In this document: positions 16,701-24,630 of the stretch, one piece after another
Position numbering within the stretch: the first letter of the stretch is position 1
Layout of the letters: the number at the start of each line of letters is the position of its first letter
From: Capsulimonas corticalis
GTDB taxonomy: Bacteria; Armatimonadota; Armatimonadia; Armatimonadales; Capsulimonadaceae
DNA length: 64,000 bases
Assembly (NCBI RefSeq): GCF_003574315.2
Contig: NZ_AP025739.1
Coordinates: 2,852,001 to 2,916,000, forward strand
Direction: 5' to 3'
Notes under the pieces: generated by a model
Seen by the model: the letters and a program-made list of their open reading frames with translations, nothing else
Told to the model about the DNA's origin: nothing
The model's database searches: none
Made by a program: the position numbers and the translations under genes

Positions 16701-17385
16701 TGTTATCAGCGAAGGCATGGCTCAGTTCTCGGCGGTGATGCTGATCGACGCCGTGAAGGGCGACGCCGCGCGCCAGGCGTTTTTGCGTGAGATGGAGTCG
16801 GAGTATTTCAAGGGGCGCAGCGTGGACTCGGAGCTATCCCTGGCCTGGACCGACGGATCCAAGTCCGGCGACCAGGCGGTCACCTACGACAAGGGCGGCT
16901 GGGCCTTTTACATGCTAGCCCAGCAGATGGGCTGGGCGAACGCGCAGCGCGGCTTCCAAAAGTTCCTCGCCACATATCGCCACAGCGACAAGACGCCCAC
17001 GCTGACCAATCTGACGGATACTCTGCGCGAGTTCGCGCCCGATAAGACGGGATTCGATGACGCCGTTCAGCTCTGGCTCCACCAAACAGACATTCCCGAA
17101 TATCAACTGTCCGATGTCCATCGAAGCCGCATGCGTGACGGTCGATGGCTGGCGACGGCGCAGGTCAAAAACATTGGCGGCGGCCGGCCGGTCGTGGAAG
17201 TCGGCGCATGGATTGAAAAGAGCGGATCCACACAGGCGCAGTGGCGCCTCGGGCCGATGACACCGGGAGAAGACTCCACGGGAAATTACAAATACGTCGG
17301 GCCGGGCAAGCCGACGCGTATTGTCGTGGACCCGAACGTAAAGACGCTGCAAAGAAATCGGGAGAATGCGACTTATCGGTTTTGA
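13741..17385 (+). CDS. ABC-2 permease fused to an M1-family aminopeptidase
   Basis: A 1214-residue membrane protein. Residues 1-330 and 360-640 each hold several transmembrane helices (for example WWTWIGLIALMALVL, TVILAILFHAFFITIIAG, VFLALILIVYTVESL), arranged as two ABC-2-type halves. From about 700 to the end is an M1 metallopeptidase domain, presumably outside the inner membrane. The zinc motif is HEAAH at 967-971 and the likely third ligand is E991 in ISEGMAQF, giving a 19-residue spacing where 18 is usual. This fusion type is known in databases, but its substrate is not; export coupled to peptide trimming is a reasonable guess. Confidence 0.88.
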   Translation: MTTATPAPVSPARPSVGNEPTLSKRVFRILSIVRLDLAAALRRPMWWTWIGLIALMALVLSQNALLMLPQGDSAVGGKQTWVTSEFAVACDTVILAILFHAFFITIIAGLTVIRDEEQQVGEILHATPLTPGEYIWGKFLAVLAAIFLALIAQYALFAVSNHLYPHNGTPELHGPFAIGNYLRPAIEFAVPQFLFLGGVSFMIGERSRRPILVFVLPAAILLLSVFVLGHESDSRLTSPLARHLQMWCDPTGLAWLRRTWFDVDRGADFYNHHRVILDSAFLTSRLVFSALGLGAVAFSQAKFAGTLRRSARSGRKPRARRARPAPAAWRPVEASKVVTAPLARLRMQSGTPRWLASALAVASIEARELWTQPGLYLFIPLIVLFTTTSSLDATGMLDTPLLLTAGTLAERQFSSITVFLALILIVYTVESLERERACRFLAIRNSLPISTSGMLLGKFLTLNCVALAVAGSCLLVDLVILMRQGHVPVVVWPFALLWGVLGWPTVWMVIAGTMAAYSVTRSRAGAYVLGLCALILYTVPGADLSWAGNLALADAVHWSDLSVLEMDRHGLILNRLIALGAVFFYGAVAVRYFPRRERDPVQWATAMRPGPIFRSAALMLLFALPAFVGTFVLFQNVVRGQGGSVVADAEKNYWKKNINTWRDASMPGVRAADLSVDIYPDSRSFRVRGSYQLFNKDSKPLAHIPMTCGFQWKHLHWTLDGKPYQPTNLSGVYVITPDPALPPGKSALLGFSYDAPDPGISKGGKGLTEFVLPSAVVLTSFSTRFVPRIGYDPEIGVNDDNESDPADLSVTGIPESHGPLFGAPTPFMLSMRVTAPADFAVNCVGDKVGDQVQGDRRTTVWRSAHPVSDFNIVGGRWAVRRVPGVAVFYHPGHGENVGDMLSALAEARRKYSAWYAPYPDRELKLSEYPALAGLAQSFPTNITFGEEMGFLTQTDDDANAPFAVTAHEAAHQWWGTMVVPGDAPGGNVISEGMAQFSAVMLIDAVKGDAARQAFLREMESEYFKGRSVDSELSLAWTDGSKSGDQAVTYDKGGWAFYMLAQQMGWANAQRGFQKFLATYRHSDKTPTLTNLTDTLREFAPDKTGFDDAVQLWLHQTDIPEYQLSDVHRSRMRDGRWLATAQVKNIGGGRPVVEVGAWIEKSGSTQAQWRLGPMTPGEDSTGNYKYVGPGKPTRIVVDPNVKTLQRNRENATYRF

Positions 17386-17408
17386 GTAATAGTGGCGGTG
17401 TTTTGGAT

Positions 17409-17551
17409 GGCCCTCCCCCCACGGCCCCTCTCCCAATTTTGGGAGAGGGGGAGTCAGAGGGAGTTTTTTATTTGGATCTTTGATCCAATATCTTACTCCT
17501 AACCCTCTCCTAGAATTGGGAGAGGGTGGCGCGAAGCGCCGGGTGGGGGCC
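17409..17551. repeat. Intergenic palindromic repeat, family B, copy 1
   Basis: Lies between convergent genes. It contains the hairpin CCCCTCTCCCAATTTTGGGA with its GAGGGG continuation, a second hairpin built on CTCTCCTAGAATTGGGAGAG, and GGCGCGAAGCGCC. The ends GGCCCTCCCCCC and GGGTGGGGGCC are themselves an imperfect inverted pair. Copies 2 and 3 lie at 31307 and 34051. Confidence 0.88.
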
Positions 17552-17557
17552 ATTCTC

Positions 17558-18778
17558 TCAAATCGGGTGCGGGGCGACTCGGACGGTGAAGGGGAGGGTG
17601 TGCAGGACTCCGGCGCGCTGGAACTGGAGCCAGCCGCGATAAAGACCCGATTCCGGCAGGCGCAGGACGAAATGCAGCTGCGCGCGCGCTTGATCGCCGG
17701 CGCCCCAGTCGGCGGGGTGAGAGTGGACGAAGGCGTGGCTGCGCTGGCTGATCAGCACCATGTGCGCGGGCGCGCCCAGCCAGGGCTCCAGCTGCGTGAC
17801 GGGAGCGCCCAGCTTGTCCGTCAACTGCACCGTCAGGTTGGCGTCCTGGCGCGCGGCGAGCAGAGGAGCGGACAGAGTCGCCTGGATCTCGTCATCCTGC
17901 GCGGCCGCCAGCGGCGCGCCTTTGGAAACGGGGGGCGCGGGCGCGGTCAGCGTGAACGGCGACGGGGCCGGCCCGGACACATCGATGGACGCCGTTGCGA
18001 GCTGCGCCCCGGCATTTTTGGGAGCCATGTCGGCGTATAAACGCCAGGTTCCACTGGTCGGGAATGTGGTTGTGTGGGTGAACGTTCCGTCGGGTTGCAG
18101 CACGGGATGCTCGTGCGAGAAGTCGCCCAGGTCGTCGCGGACCATGATGAAGTGCATCTTCTTTTCATGCACCGTTTCAAAGTCCGTGATGCGCTGGCCG
18201 GTGCGGCTGTCCACGACGCTGAGCGCCATCGTCACGGACTGGCCGGCGCGCGGGCGCGCCGGCTTGGCGCTGACGACGAGACGGTAGGGCGCAGCGCTGG
18301 GATCCAGGGCGTCTCCCACCGCGACATCGTAACGCAGCGCGATCGGCGCGCCGCCATCGGCGGGCGTCGCGGCGACATCGAACCGGTACTGCCCCCCATG
18401 CGGAAACGTCGCCGTGAAGTTGTACACCCCCGCCGTTTTCGACGGCGTCAGGGTCGGCGCGATCTGCGGCATCCCCGCCATCGCCGGCATCGAGATCCGG
18501 CATGAGACGGTTTTGCAGGGCAAGCCCGCGCCGAAGAGAAACGGCAGCGCGTCTTTGTTGCTGGGATCCGGTGGCGGCACGCGCATCACCAGGATCGAAA
18601 ACGCCGTCTCATCCCCCGCCGACACCCCCTCCGCCGGCGCGCGCAGATCCCCGACGATATCCCCCTGCCGCGCCGAAAACTCAGTGGCGTGCGCGCGGGC
18701 GACGCGCGGGGCGAGAGCGGGGATCGCGATCATCACGGCTAGGGGGGCGGCCGCTTGGCGAAATGATTTCAAGAGCAT
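17558..18778 (-). CDS. Secreted YtkA/FixH-like multi-domain protein
   Basis: A 406-residue protein with a signal peptide (MLLKSFRQAAAPLAVMIAIP, cleavage likely after ARVARA near residue 28). Three beta-rich segments resemble YtkA-like domains: about 60-165 (Met-rich MPAMAGMPQIAP), 170-280 (HEKKMHFIMVRDDLGDFSHE, HP, then TSGTWRLYADMAPK) and 300-400 (HMVLISQRSHAFVHSHP). The His/Met clusters suggest metal, perhaps copper, handling in the periplasm or on the surface, but this is only suggestive. The start at M18778 is chosen because it begins the signal peptide; the upstream in-frame codons lie inside the preceding gene. It is the last gene of the glycan operon. Confidence 0.72.
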   Translation of the reverse strand: MLLKSFRQAAAPLAVMIAIPALAPRVARAHATEFSARQGDIVGDLRAPAEGVSAGDETAFSILVMRVPPPDPSNKDALPFLFGAGLPCKTVSCRISMPAMAGMPQIAPTLTPSKTAGVYNFTATFPHGGQYRFDVAATPADGGAPIALRYDVAVGDALDPSAAPYRLVVSAKPARPRAGQSVTMALSVVDSRTGQRITDFETVHEKKMHFIMVRDDLGDFSHEHPVLQPDGTFTHTTTFPTSGTWRLYADMAPKNAGAQLATASIDVSGPAPSPFTLTAPAPPVSKGAPLAAAQDDEIQATLSAPLLAARQDANLTVQLTDKLGAPVTQLEPWLGAPAHMVLISQRSHAFVHSHPADWGAGDQARAQLHFVLRLPESGLYRGWLQFQRAGVLHTLPFTVRVAPHPI

Positions 18779-18801
18779 GGGCGTCGGGTCTTCTTTGTCC
18801 G

Positions 18802-19665
18802 TCAATTGGGAAGATAGCGCTGAAAATCGGACAGTGAGATGGGCGCGTCCGGATCCAGAATTTTGTACAGCGGAACATCGCCGTAAAACGACGCCCACGT
18901 CGTGTAGGTGCTGGGCGCGCCAAGAATATAGTCGCAGCCGGCCAGCGCGTACATATCTGATACCATGTTTCCCGGTCCGGACGTTACCGGGACGGAGGGC
19001 AATGTCGAGAGATCCTGCGGAAGGTTGGAGCAGAGGAGAAATCCGACGCGCTTGGCGGGAAATAGTTCCTGCACGCGGCGCATGACGGCGTCGTATTGCT
19101 CCAGGGTGTAGTAATAACGGCCGCCGCAGAATTCCTGGTAGTCGCCATGGCGAACATGGACGCCGACCAGCACATCGGCGTCTTTTCGGCCTTTGGCGAG
19201 AACCTGCTGAACATCCGCCTCTCTTGCGGCGACCGGCCGGAAGTACGCGCGAATCGCGTCGGCGTGCTTTTTCACATTATCCGCGCTGCGAAACTCCCAG
19301 CCCTCGATACAAACGATCTTCCGGCGCGCCTTCGCGACAAAATCGGGCGAGCCGATATCCATTGATTGCCCTTCGGGAAGCGAAACCTTTTCCGCGAAGA
19401 CTTTCACCGGCCCCTGAATGCGCGAGTCGGCGGCCAGGCTGATCCGATGCAGGGCCCTCCGCAGCCGAGGCGTGACGGGCAGGCGCAGTCGGCGCGCGGG
19501 GAAACGGCAGGCGATATCGGCGCTGGTCGTTTCAAAGAGATCCGCGTATTCGTCGAAGGCAAGGTTCGCGACGGCGATCCCATGCTCCCGGCCAACAGCG
19601 ATAAAGTGCGCGAAGAGACAGAGCCTATTTCCCAGCTGTCCAAATTTGTGGGAGATAATGATCAT
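18802..19665 (-). CDS. GT11-like alpha-1,2-fucosyltransferase
   Basis: A 287-residue glycosyltransferase with the N-terminal GQLGNRLCLFAHF motif and the GDP-fucose signature GVHVRHGDY near residue 168 (family motif HxRRxD; here the second Arg is His). C-terminal motifs SDMYALAGCDYILGAPSTYTTWA also fit GT11 or the wider O-fucosyltransferase clan. It would add L-fucose, or a related deoxyhexose, to the exported glycan. The altered HVRHGD motif leaves donor specificity uncertain. Confidence 0.75.
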   Translation of the reverse strand: MIIISHKFGQLGNRLCLFAHFIAVGREHGIAVANLAFDEYADLFETTSADIACRFPARRLRLPVTPRLRRALHRISLAADSRIQGPVKVFAEKVSLPEGQSMDIGSPDFVAKARRKIVCIEGWEFRSADNVKKHADAIRAYFRPVAAREADVQQVLAKGRKDADVLVGVHVRHGDYQEFCGGRYYYTLEQYDAVMRRVQELFPAKRVGFLLCSNLPQDLSTLPSVPVTSGPGNMVSDMYALAGCDYILGAPSTYTTWASFYGDVPLYKILDPDAPISLSDFQRYLPN

Positions 19666-19685
19666 GATGGCCTGTAAGGCGCTTT

Positions 19686-20636
19686 TTAACGATGGATCAG
19701 ATCGCGCGCCGCACTGTAGAAGCCGGTCGAATAGCGATGATAGCGACCGCTGAGCAGCTCGCTCGTAACACGAAACGCGCGTGCGGCGATATTTCGGGGC
19801 ATCTGAATGCGCGCCCTAAGATGGAGACGCTGAGAGTCAATACGCCGAATGCGGCGGCCGAGCGTCTCGGATGAGTTGTCCGTAACCAAACGAGCGCGAA
19901 TGGCGTCGAGCTGGTTGAGATGTGTCTCATAAAAGCTCACCGGCTCCGCCTTACGCTCCTTTGCCTTGACGCCCTGAATCTGCGCGTCATGCTGACGATA
20001 CTGGATGAGAGGCTCATCGATCCGCATTATTGGAGCGACCGCCGCGATCAAAAGCGCGATCCAGGCGTCGTGCGCCAAATAGCTGTTCTTCTCGATCGGG
20101 AGAACAAGCGGCTTCCAATGGGCGCGAAAGGCCATCGTCGCTCCCGTCACGACGTTGCGCCGCAGCAGTGTCTCAAATCCCCGGCCATCGTCAATCGCCA
20201 GCCGTTCGGATCTGGTCAAGCGAATGCTCTCAAAGAGACGCTCCCTCAGGGGATGCAGCGCGGCGTCGACAATCTCGGCGTCGGTAAATACTACCCCCAA
20301 ATTAGGATGATTTTCAAATTCTGAAGCGATACGCGCCAGTTTCTCTGGCAGCCAAACGTCGTCCTGATCGGAAAGCGCGATGATATCGCCTTGACAGAGG
20401 CCGATTGCTTTGCCGAAGTTTTGGAACGATCCTAAATTTTGTTCGTTGACGAACAGCCGCACCGGGAAGTTCACCGTATTGGCAAAGCGCTGCGCGATCT
20501 GGACGGTATCGTCCTGTGACCGGTCGTCGCAAATGACGATTTCGTCGGGCAAACGCGTCTGCGCGGCGATGCTCGCGAGCTGTTCCCAGAGGTAACGCGC
20601 GCCGTTATAAGTGCACAGAGCGATGGAGATTTTCAT
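19686..20636 (-). CDS. Family 2 glycosyltransferase
   Basis: A 316-residue GT-A enzyme. The start is MKISIALCTYNGARYLWEQL. The nucleotide-sugar motif is CDDRSQDDT and the metal-binding region is IALSDQDDVWLP near residue 90. The middle resembles rhamnosyl/galactosyl transferases (NVVTGATMAFR). Part of the minus-strand glycan operon, 3 bp after the upstream gene's stop. Confidence 0.9.
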   Translation of the reverse strand: MKISIALCTYNGARYLWEQLASIAAQTRLPDEIVICDDRSQDDTVQIAQRFANTVNFPVRLFVNEQNLGSFQNFGKAIGLCQGDIIALSDQDDVWLPEKLARIASEFENHPNLGVVFTDAEIVDAALHPLRERLFESIRLTRSERLAIDDGRGFETLLRRNVVTGATMAFRAHWKPLVLPIEKNSYLAHDAWIALLIAAVAPIMRIDEPLIQYRQHDAQIQGVKAKERKAEPVSFYETHLNQLDAIRARLVTDNSSETLGRRIRRIDSQRLHLRARIQMPRNIAARAFRVTSELLSGRYHRYSTGFYSAARDLIHR

Positions 20637-20639
20637 GAC

Positions 20640-21407
20640 TCAGCGTGAAGGACGCCGTTTCTTCAGCGCGAGATACTGCCGAAAGATAAAGTGCTTGACC
20701 GCAGGCGGGACCATCATCCTCAGACGGTGAATCTGATAATGCGGAAAACCGACGTTCTCCTTGAGCAGACGCGGAAAGTCCCTTGCGAACGCCGGATCGG
20801 GAATACGCGTGCTCGCTCCCGCGCCTTCATAGTCGGCGACGAGCTCATGGACATAGTGAAATTTGACTCGCTGGTCGCCGAAGCACTTGAGATTATACGC
20901 GTAATCGGCGAGCATCGTATATTGGGTTTCGAATGTTCCCAGGATGGCGAAGATATGCTGCTCGTAAAAGATCGATTGGTGGCAGATGTTAAGCCCGATG
21001 CGCAGCTTGCGCTTGGTCACTTCGCCGTAATGACGCATCTGGATATCCTGCATGTACACATCGCCATAGACGAATCTGTAATTTGCGTCCGGCATTTGCG
21101 GGGCCAGCTTCTCCAGGACGCCTTCGTGGAGCGTATCGCCGGCGCCCAGAAAATAGAGATAGCGTCCTTGCGCCAAGGCGATACCTTTGTTCATCGCGTC
21201 GTAGATCCCGGCGTCGCGCTCCGAGACCCACCGGACCGCGTCGCCTTTCGCGCGCAGAACGTCCAGCGTCCCGTCGGTCGAGCCGCCATCCATCACGATC
21301 ACTTCGAACAGGCCCGGTTTCTGCGACAGCACGCTCGCCAGAGTCTTCTCGGCGCGGTCCGCGCAATTGAATGTGGGAATGATAATGGAGAAGAGGGGCT
21401 GGGTCAT
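20640..21407 (-). CDS. Family 2 glycosyltransferase, WcaA/PGL-like
   Basis: A 255-residue GT2 protein. It has SIIIPTFNCADRAEKTLASV, MDGGSTDGT, SERDAGIYDAMNKGIALAQG and YFLGAGDTL, the arrangement of colanic-acid-type GT2 enzymes. The ATG at 21407 overlaps the previous stop by 4 bp and has GAGG about 8 nt upstream; in-frame codons further up lie in the GT9 gene. Confidence 0.9.
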   Translation of the reverse strand: MTQPLFSIIIPTFNCADRAEKTLASVLSQKPGLFEVIVMDGGSTDGTLDVLRAKGDAVRWVSERDAGIYDAMNKGIALAQGRYLYFLGAGDTLHEGVLEKLAPQMPDANYRFVYGDVYMQDIQMRHYGEVTKRKLRIGLNICHQSIFYEQHIFAILGTFETQYTMLADYAYNLKCFGDQRVKFHYVHELVADYEGAGASTRIPDPAFARDFPRLLKENVGFPHYQIHRLRMMVPPAVKHFIFRQYLALKKRRPSR

Positions 21408-22669
21408 GTCGTCGCCTCGCCTGAGGCTCGTTCGCGAAGACGCGTATCCGCCGCCGCCAGCACCTCTTCCACGGAGATCATGTCCATGCACTTGGGTTTC
21501 TCATAGATACAGACATGGCATTTGTCGCTGTGGTTGCGTGCGGCGCACGGTGAACAGAGCAGCTCGCGCCAGAGTGTTTTGTGCTCGGAGCCCCAGGGGT
21601 GGAACCGATGCGGGCAGCTGGAGCCGAAGAGCGCCACCACCGGAACGCCGCAGGCGGCGGCGAGGTGCATTGGTCCAGAGTCGTTGCCAATATAGAGATC
21701 GCACTGCTCCAGCAGCGCCGCCGTTTGCCGCAGTGTCGTCGCTCCGATCGTATCGATCGCCGTACTTCCCAGCGCATCGTCAATCGCCTGGGCGATCGCT
21801 GCGTCGCCCGGTCCGCCGACAATGACAAACGCCGCGTGATACTGCTCTCGCAGACGGCGGCATACTTCGATAAAACGCTCCACGGGCCATTGCTTGAGCC
21901 AAGAACTGCCGCCGGAAGGTCCGATGCCGATCAGGATCTGTCCCAGGGCGCGCCCGCCGCGCTCCAGAATCTGTCTGGCTTGATCCCGGTCCTCATCCGT
22001 CGTCCAGATCTCCATCGTATTCTCGTGGATTTCGCCCCCGACGGCGGACAGCAGTGCGAGGTCACGCTCGACTTCGTGCTTGAGAGAGGCGTCATCCAGA
22101 CGCTGCGTGAGCAGCAGGTTGAATCCGCTCTTGCGCGCGCTTTTATGCGGAGCGACATCGTCCGAATAGCCCACGCGCCGCCGCGCTCCGCTCAGATAAG
22201 AAAGAAACGCCGCGTTATATTCGTCGTAGTCCCATCGGGGCAGCAGCGCCAGATCGAAACGGTGTTTCCAAAGATGAGTTTTCGCGAGCTTCAGAGCGCG
22301 GAGCTGTCTTCGGACGTGCTGATAGCGCCCGGGCGAGCTCCAGTCGTACGCCAGCACTTCGTTGGCGTAGGGACAGGTTTCGAAGAGATTGAGGTTCGAA
22401 GGCTTGACGATCAGGGTAATCCAGGCGTCCGGCGCGTCGCGCCGCAGCTCACGCAGCAGCGGCGTCGTCATCACGGCGTCCCCGATTTCATCCAGCCGGA
22501 TAACAAGCACGGACTCGACCTCGGACAGCGCCGCGCCGGTCGGCTTTTGCCGGAAGCTCTGCATGCGAAAATACGGCTCAAACAGCGCGATGACGATACG
22601 CGGCGAGGAGATCCATGAGAGCGAGCGGCGGGCGACGCCTTTGACGATGCGCGTGAGCAGCTTCAGCAT
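21404..22669 (-). CDS. Family 9 glycosyltransferase (heptosyltransferase-like)
   Basis: A 421-residue GT-B enzyme of the ADP-heptose/LPS heptosyltransferase family. Visible motifs are VLVIRLDEIGDAVMTTPLLREL near residue 55, IGIGPSGGSSWLKQWPVERF near 248 and CDLYIGNDSGPMHLAAACGVP near 330. A cysteine cluster C-x2-C-x8-C-x2-C-x6-C follows at about 365-390 and could bind zinc or an iron-sulfur cluster. It fits lipid-linked or core-oligosaccharide assembly in a diderm. Confidence 0.88.
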   Translation of the reverse strand: MLKLLTRIVKGVARRSLSWISSPRIVIALFEPYFRMQSFRQKPTGAALSEVESVLVIRLDEIGDAVMTTPLLRELRRDAPDAWITLIVKPSNLNLFETCPYANEVLAYDWSSPGRYQHVRRQLRALKLAKTHLWKHRFDLALLPRWDYDEYNAAFLSYLSGARRRVGYSDDVAPHKSARKSGFNLLLTQRLDDASLKHEVERDLALLSAVGGEIHENTMEIWTTDEDRDQARQILERGGRALGQILIGIGPSGGSSWLKQWPVERFIEVCRRLREQYHAAFVIVGGPGDAAIAQAIDDALGSTAIDTIGATTLRQTAALLEQCDLYIGNDSGPMHLAAACGVPVVALFGSSCPHRFHPWGSEHKTLWRELLCSPCAARNHSDKCHVCIYEKPKCMDMISVEEVLAAADTRLRERASGEATT

Positions 22670-22687
22670 GGGAAACGCCGCCTGACC

Positions 22688-23419
22688 TTAACGATGCTCG
22701 ACATGAATCACCGGACACATGGACTGCGTGTTGCTTTTGACATCTTTACTCCACTCGAATGGGCCGCGCAGAGGGCCATTGAGAAAGTTCCAGTCGCAGC
22801 GATAGCCGAGACCCGTGATAATCTTATCGAGTTCCGGATGGCTCCACTCCCGCAGGTGCCAGTAGTTCATGGGTTTGCCGTTGGGCAGCGTGTGCTCCGG
22901 AAGTCGATTGGGAGTGGTGATGAAGACGAGACGGCGGGAAACCCGGTAAAGCTCGCGCAGCAGGGCTTCGTAATCTTCGACATGTTCGATCACTTCCAGG
23001 CAGGTGACGACATCGAACGACTGATCCTCGAAGGGAAGGCGCTTGCCGTCATAGAGCGAAACGCTGGTGACGCGCGGATGCCCGTCGAAGACACGCTTGG
23101 CGCGCGCGACGGCGGGAGCGTCGACTTCGACGCCGATGACGCTGATCGCCTTAGCCGCCATGATATTCATGCCATATCCAAGACCAAAACCGACCTCCAA
23201 AATATGGTCCGACGGTTGGATATAATTGTCCCGGAAGAAGAGATAGCTTTCGACCTGATTCGCCATCTCCAGCGGATCGTCCAATGTCGTATACTCGGTG
23301 TAGTGCGGAGTCTTGGCCGGCTCCAGTCCGCGCGCCCGGCGGACGGCGGACAGCAGGATCGGGGGAGTGACGGCCAGCACGAACCGGCGGAAATGATAGC
23401 GGGGAGAATGGATGGACAC
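22688..23419 (-). CDS. SAM-dependent methyltransferase (Methyltransf_11 type)
   Basis: A 243-residue class I methyltransferase with motif I ILEVGFGLGYGMN, an acidic VIGVEVDAPA, and FDVVTCLEVIEHVEDY. The GTG at 23419, 5 bp after the upstream stop, is the most likely start; open codons further upstream overlap the preceding gene. In this context it probably methylates a sugar of the glycan, possibly to cap the chain. Confidence 0.82.
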   Translation of the reverse strand: MSIHSPRYHFRRFVLAVTPPILLSAVRRARGLEPAKTPHYTEYTTLDDPLEMANQVESYLFFRDNYIQPSDHILEVGFGLGYGMNIMAAKAISVIGVEVDAPAVARAKRVFDGHPRVTSVSLYDGKRLPFEDQSFDVVTCLEVIEHVEDYEALLRELYRVSRRLVFITTPNRLPEHTLPNGKPMNYWHLREWSHPELDKIITGLGYRCDWNFLNGPLRGPFEWSKDVKSNTQSMCPVIHVEHR

Positions 23420-23424
23420 GGCTC

Positions 23425-24630
23425 TTATTTTCCTTTTCGACTTTCCGTGATGACGGTTTGAATCGCTGCGGCGATATTGCGCTGGAAAGCCTCTTCGGAG
23501 TAATCCCGCAAAGCAATCTCGCGCGTGCGTCGCGATTGAGTTTCCAGCCATTCCGCGGAGCGTTCCGACAGCGACTGCACGATTTCGGCGATGTGCGCGA
23601 CCGAACAGTCTTCCAGCATGACGCCGTAATCGCCGACATCAAGATTGTTCTCACGACTGAGCACCGGGACCAGTCCCTGATGCATTGCGTCCAGAACGGA
23701 TCCCGGCTGCCCTTCGGCGCAGGAGGCGTGGATCACATAACCGCACTGGTCGACCATTTCGTAGAACTTTGGCGACCGTGTCGGCCCCGCGCCGAGCCAG
23801 TGTATATTGGGCAGCGTCTCTAATTCCTTGCGGTACAGCTCGTGAAACTCTGGGGAAGCGCCCTGCCAGACATAGAGATGAGCGTCCAGGCCCGTGAACG
23901 CCTCCAGCAGCAGATCCAGTCCCTTATGGACGTTGCCGACGCTGGAGAAAAAGAAGAAGTTACGACGCGCCGCTTCGAAATCCTTTTTCGTTGTGTCGTA
24001 ATGATCGTCGAAATAAGTCGCGTTGTTTACGTTGACGACCAAGGGGAACTTCGAATACGAGTCTTTTGCGACCTGGTTACCAAGGCAGATAATGCCGTCC
24101 GCTGCGGCGTTGGCGCCTTCCTCGGATTCCGTGATCCAGCGGTCGTACGGCAGGCGGACGCCGCGCGTTTCTTCGATGCGCTGAAATCGCGCTTCTTCAT
24201 GGGCGTTCCAGTCCCGCCAGTAAATCCCTGTGGAAAAGTAGATGCGCGGCGCTTCAGGCGGGAGCAGCGTCGCCAGCCGCTCGAAATTTCGACCGGCGTG
24301 ACCGAAGAACAGGTCGTATTTTTTGCGCGGGGTAAAGAGATCGTTCGACCATTCGATGATATCGACATCGTAACCCATGTCATTGAGTGCGGCGACGATG
24401 CCGCGCGCGATGCCGATGTTACTGAAGTAGGTATTTCGGACATCGTCCGGCCCGATGGTGAACGGCGCGGTAATGTAGGAGACGAGCGCGTGGCGGCGTT
24501 CGGCTCCAGCCGCGCTCGACGGGCGAGTGATCGGGTAACGGCTCTCGTAATCCGCGTGAAGCTTTTTCAGACCGGAGAGGGCGGACGCGGGCATCAGGCG
24601 CTTGGCGATTTCGCGTAACGGGCTTGGCAT
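23425..24630 (-). CDS. GT4-like glycosyltransferase
   Basis: A 401-residue GT-B protein. The C-terminal half has FFFFSSVGNVHKGLDLLLEAF and HASCAEGQPGSVLDAMHQGLVPVLS, matching the Glycos_transf_1 nucleotide-sugar domain. The N-terminal acceptor domain is less typical. Its ATG follows directly on the stop of the upstream gene (TGAATG), so translation is coupled. Confidence 0.82.
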   Translation of the reverse strand: MPSPLREIAKRLMPASALSGLKKLHADYESRYPITRPSSAAGAERRHALVSYITAPFTIGPDDVRNTYFSNIGIARGIVAALNDMGYDVDIIEWSNDLFTPRKKYDLFFGHAGRNFERLATLLPPEAPRIYFSTGIYWRDWNAHEEARFQRIEETRGVRLPYDRWITESEEGANAAADGIICLGNQVAKDSYSKFPLVVNVNNATYFDDHYDTTKKDFEAARRNFFFFSSVGNVHKGLDLLLEAFTGLDAHLYVWQGASPEFHELYRKELETLPNIHWLGAGPTRSPKFYEMVDQCGYVIHASCAEGQPGSVLDAMHQGLVPVLSRENNLDVGDYGVMLEDCSVAHIAEIVQSLSERSAEWLETQSRRTREIALRDYSEEAFQRNIAAAIQTVITESRKGK

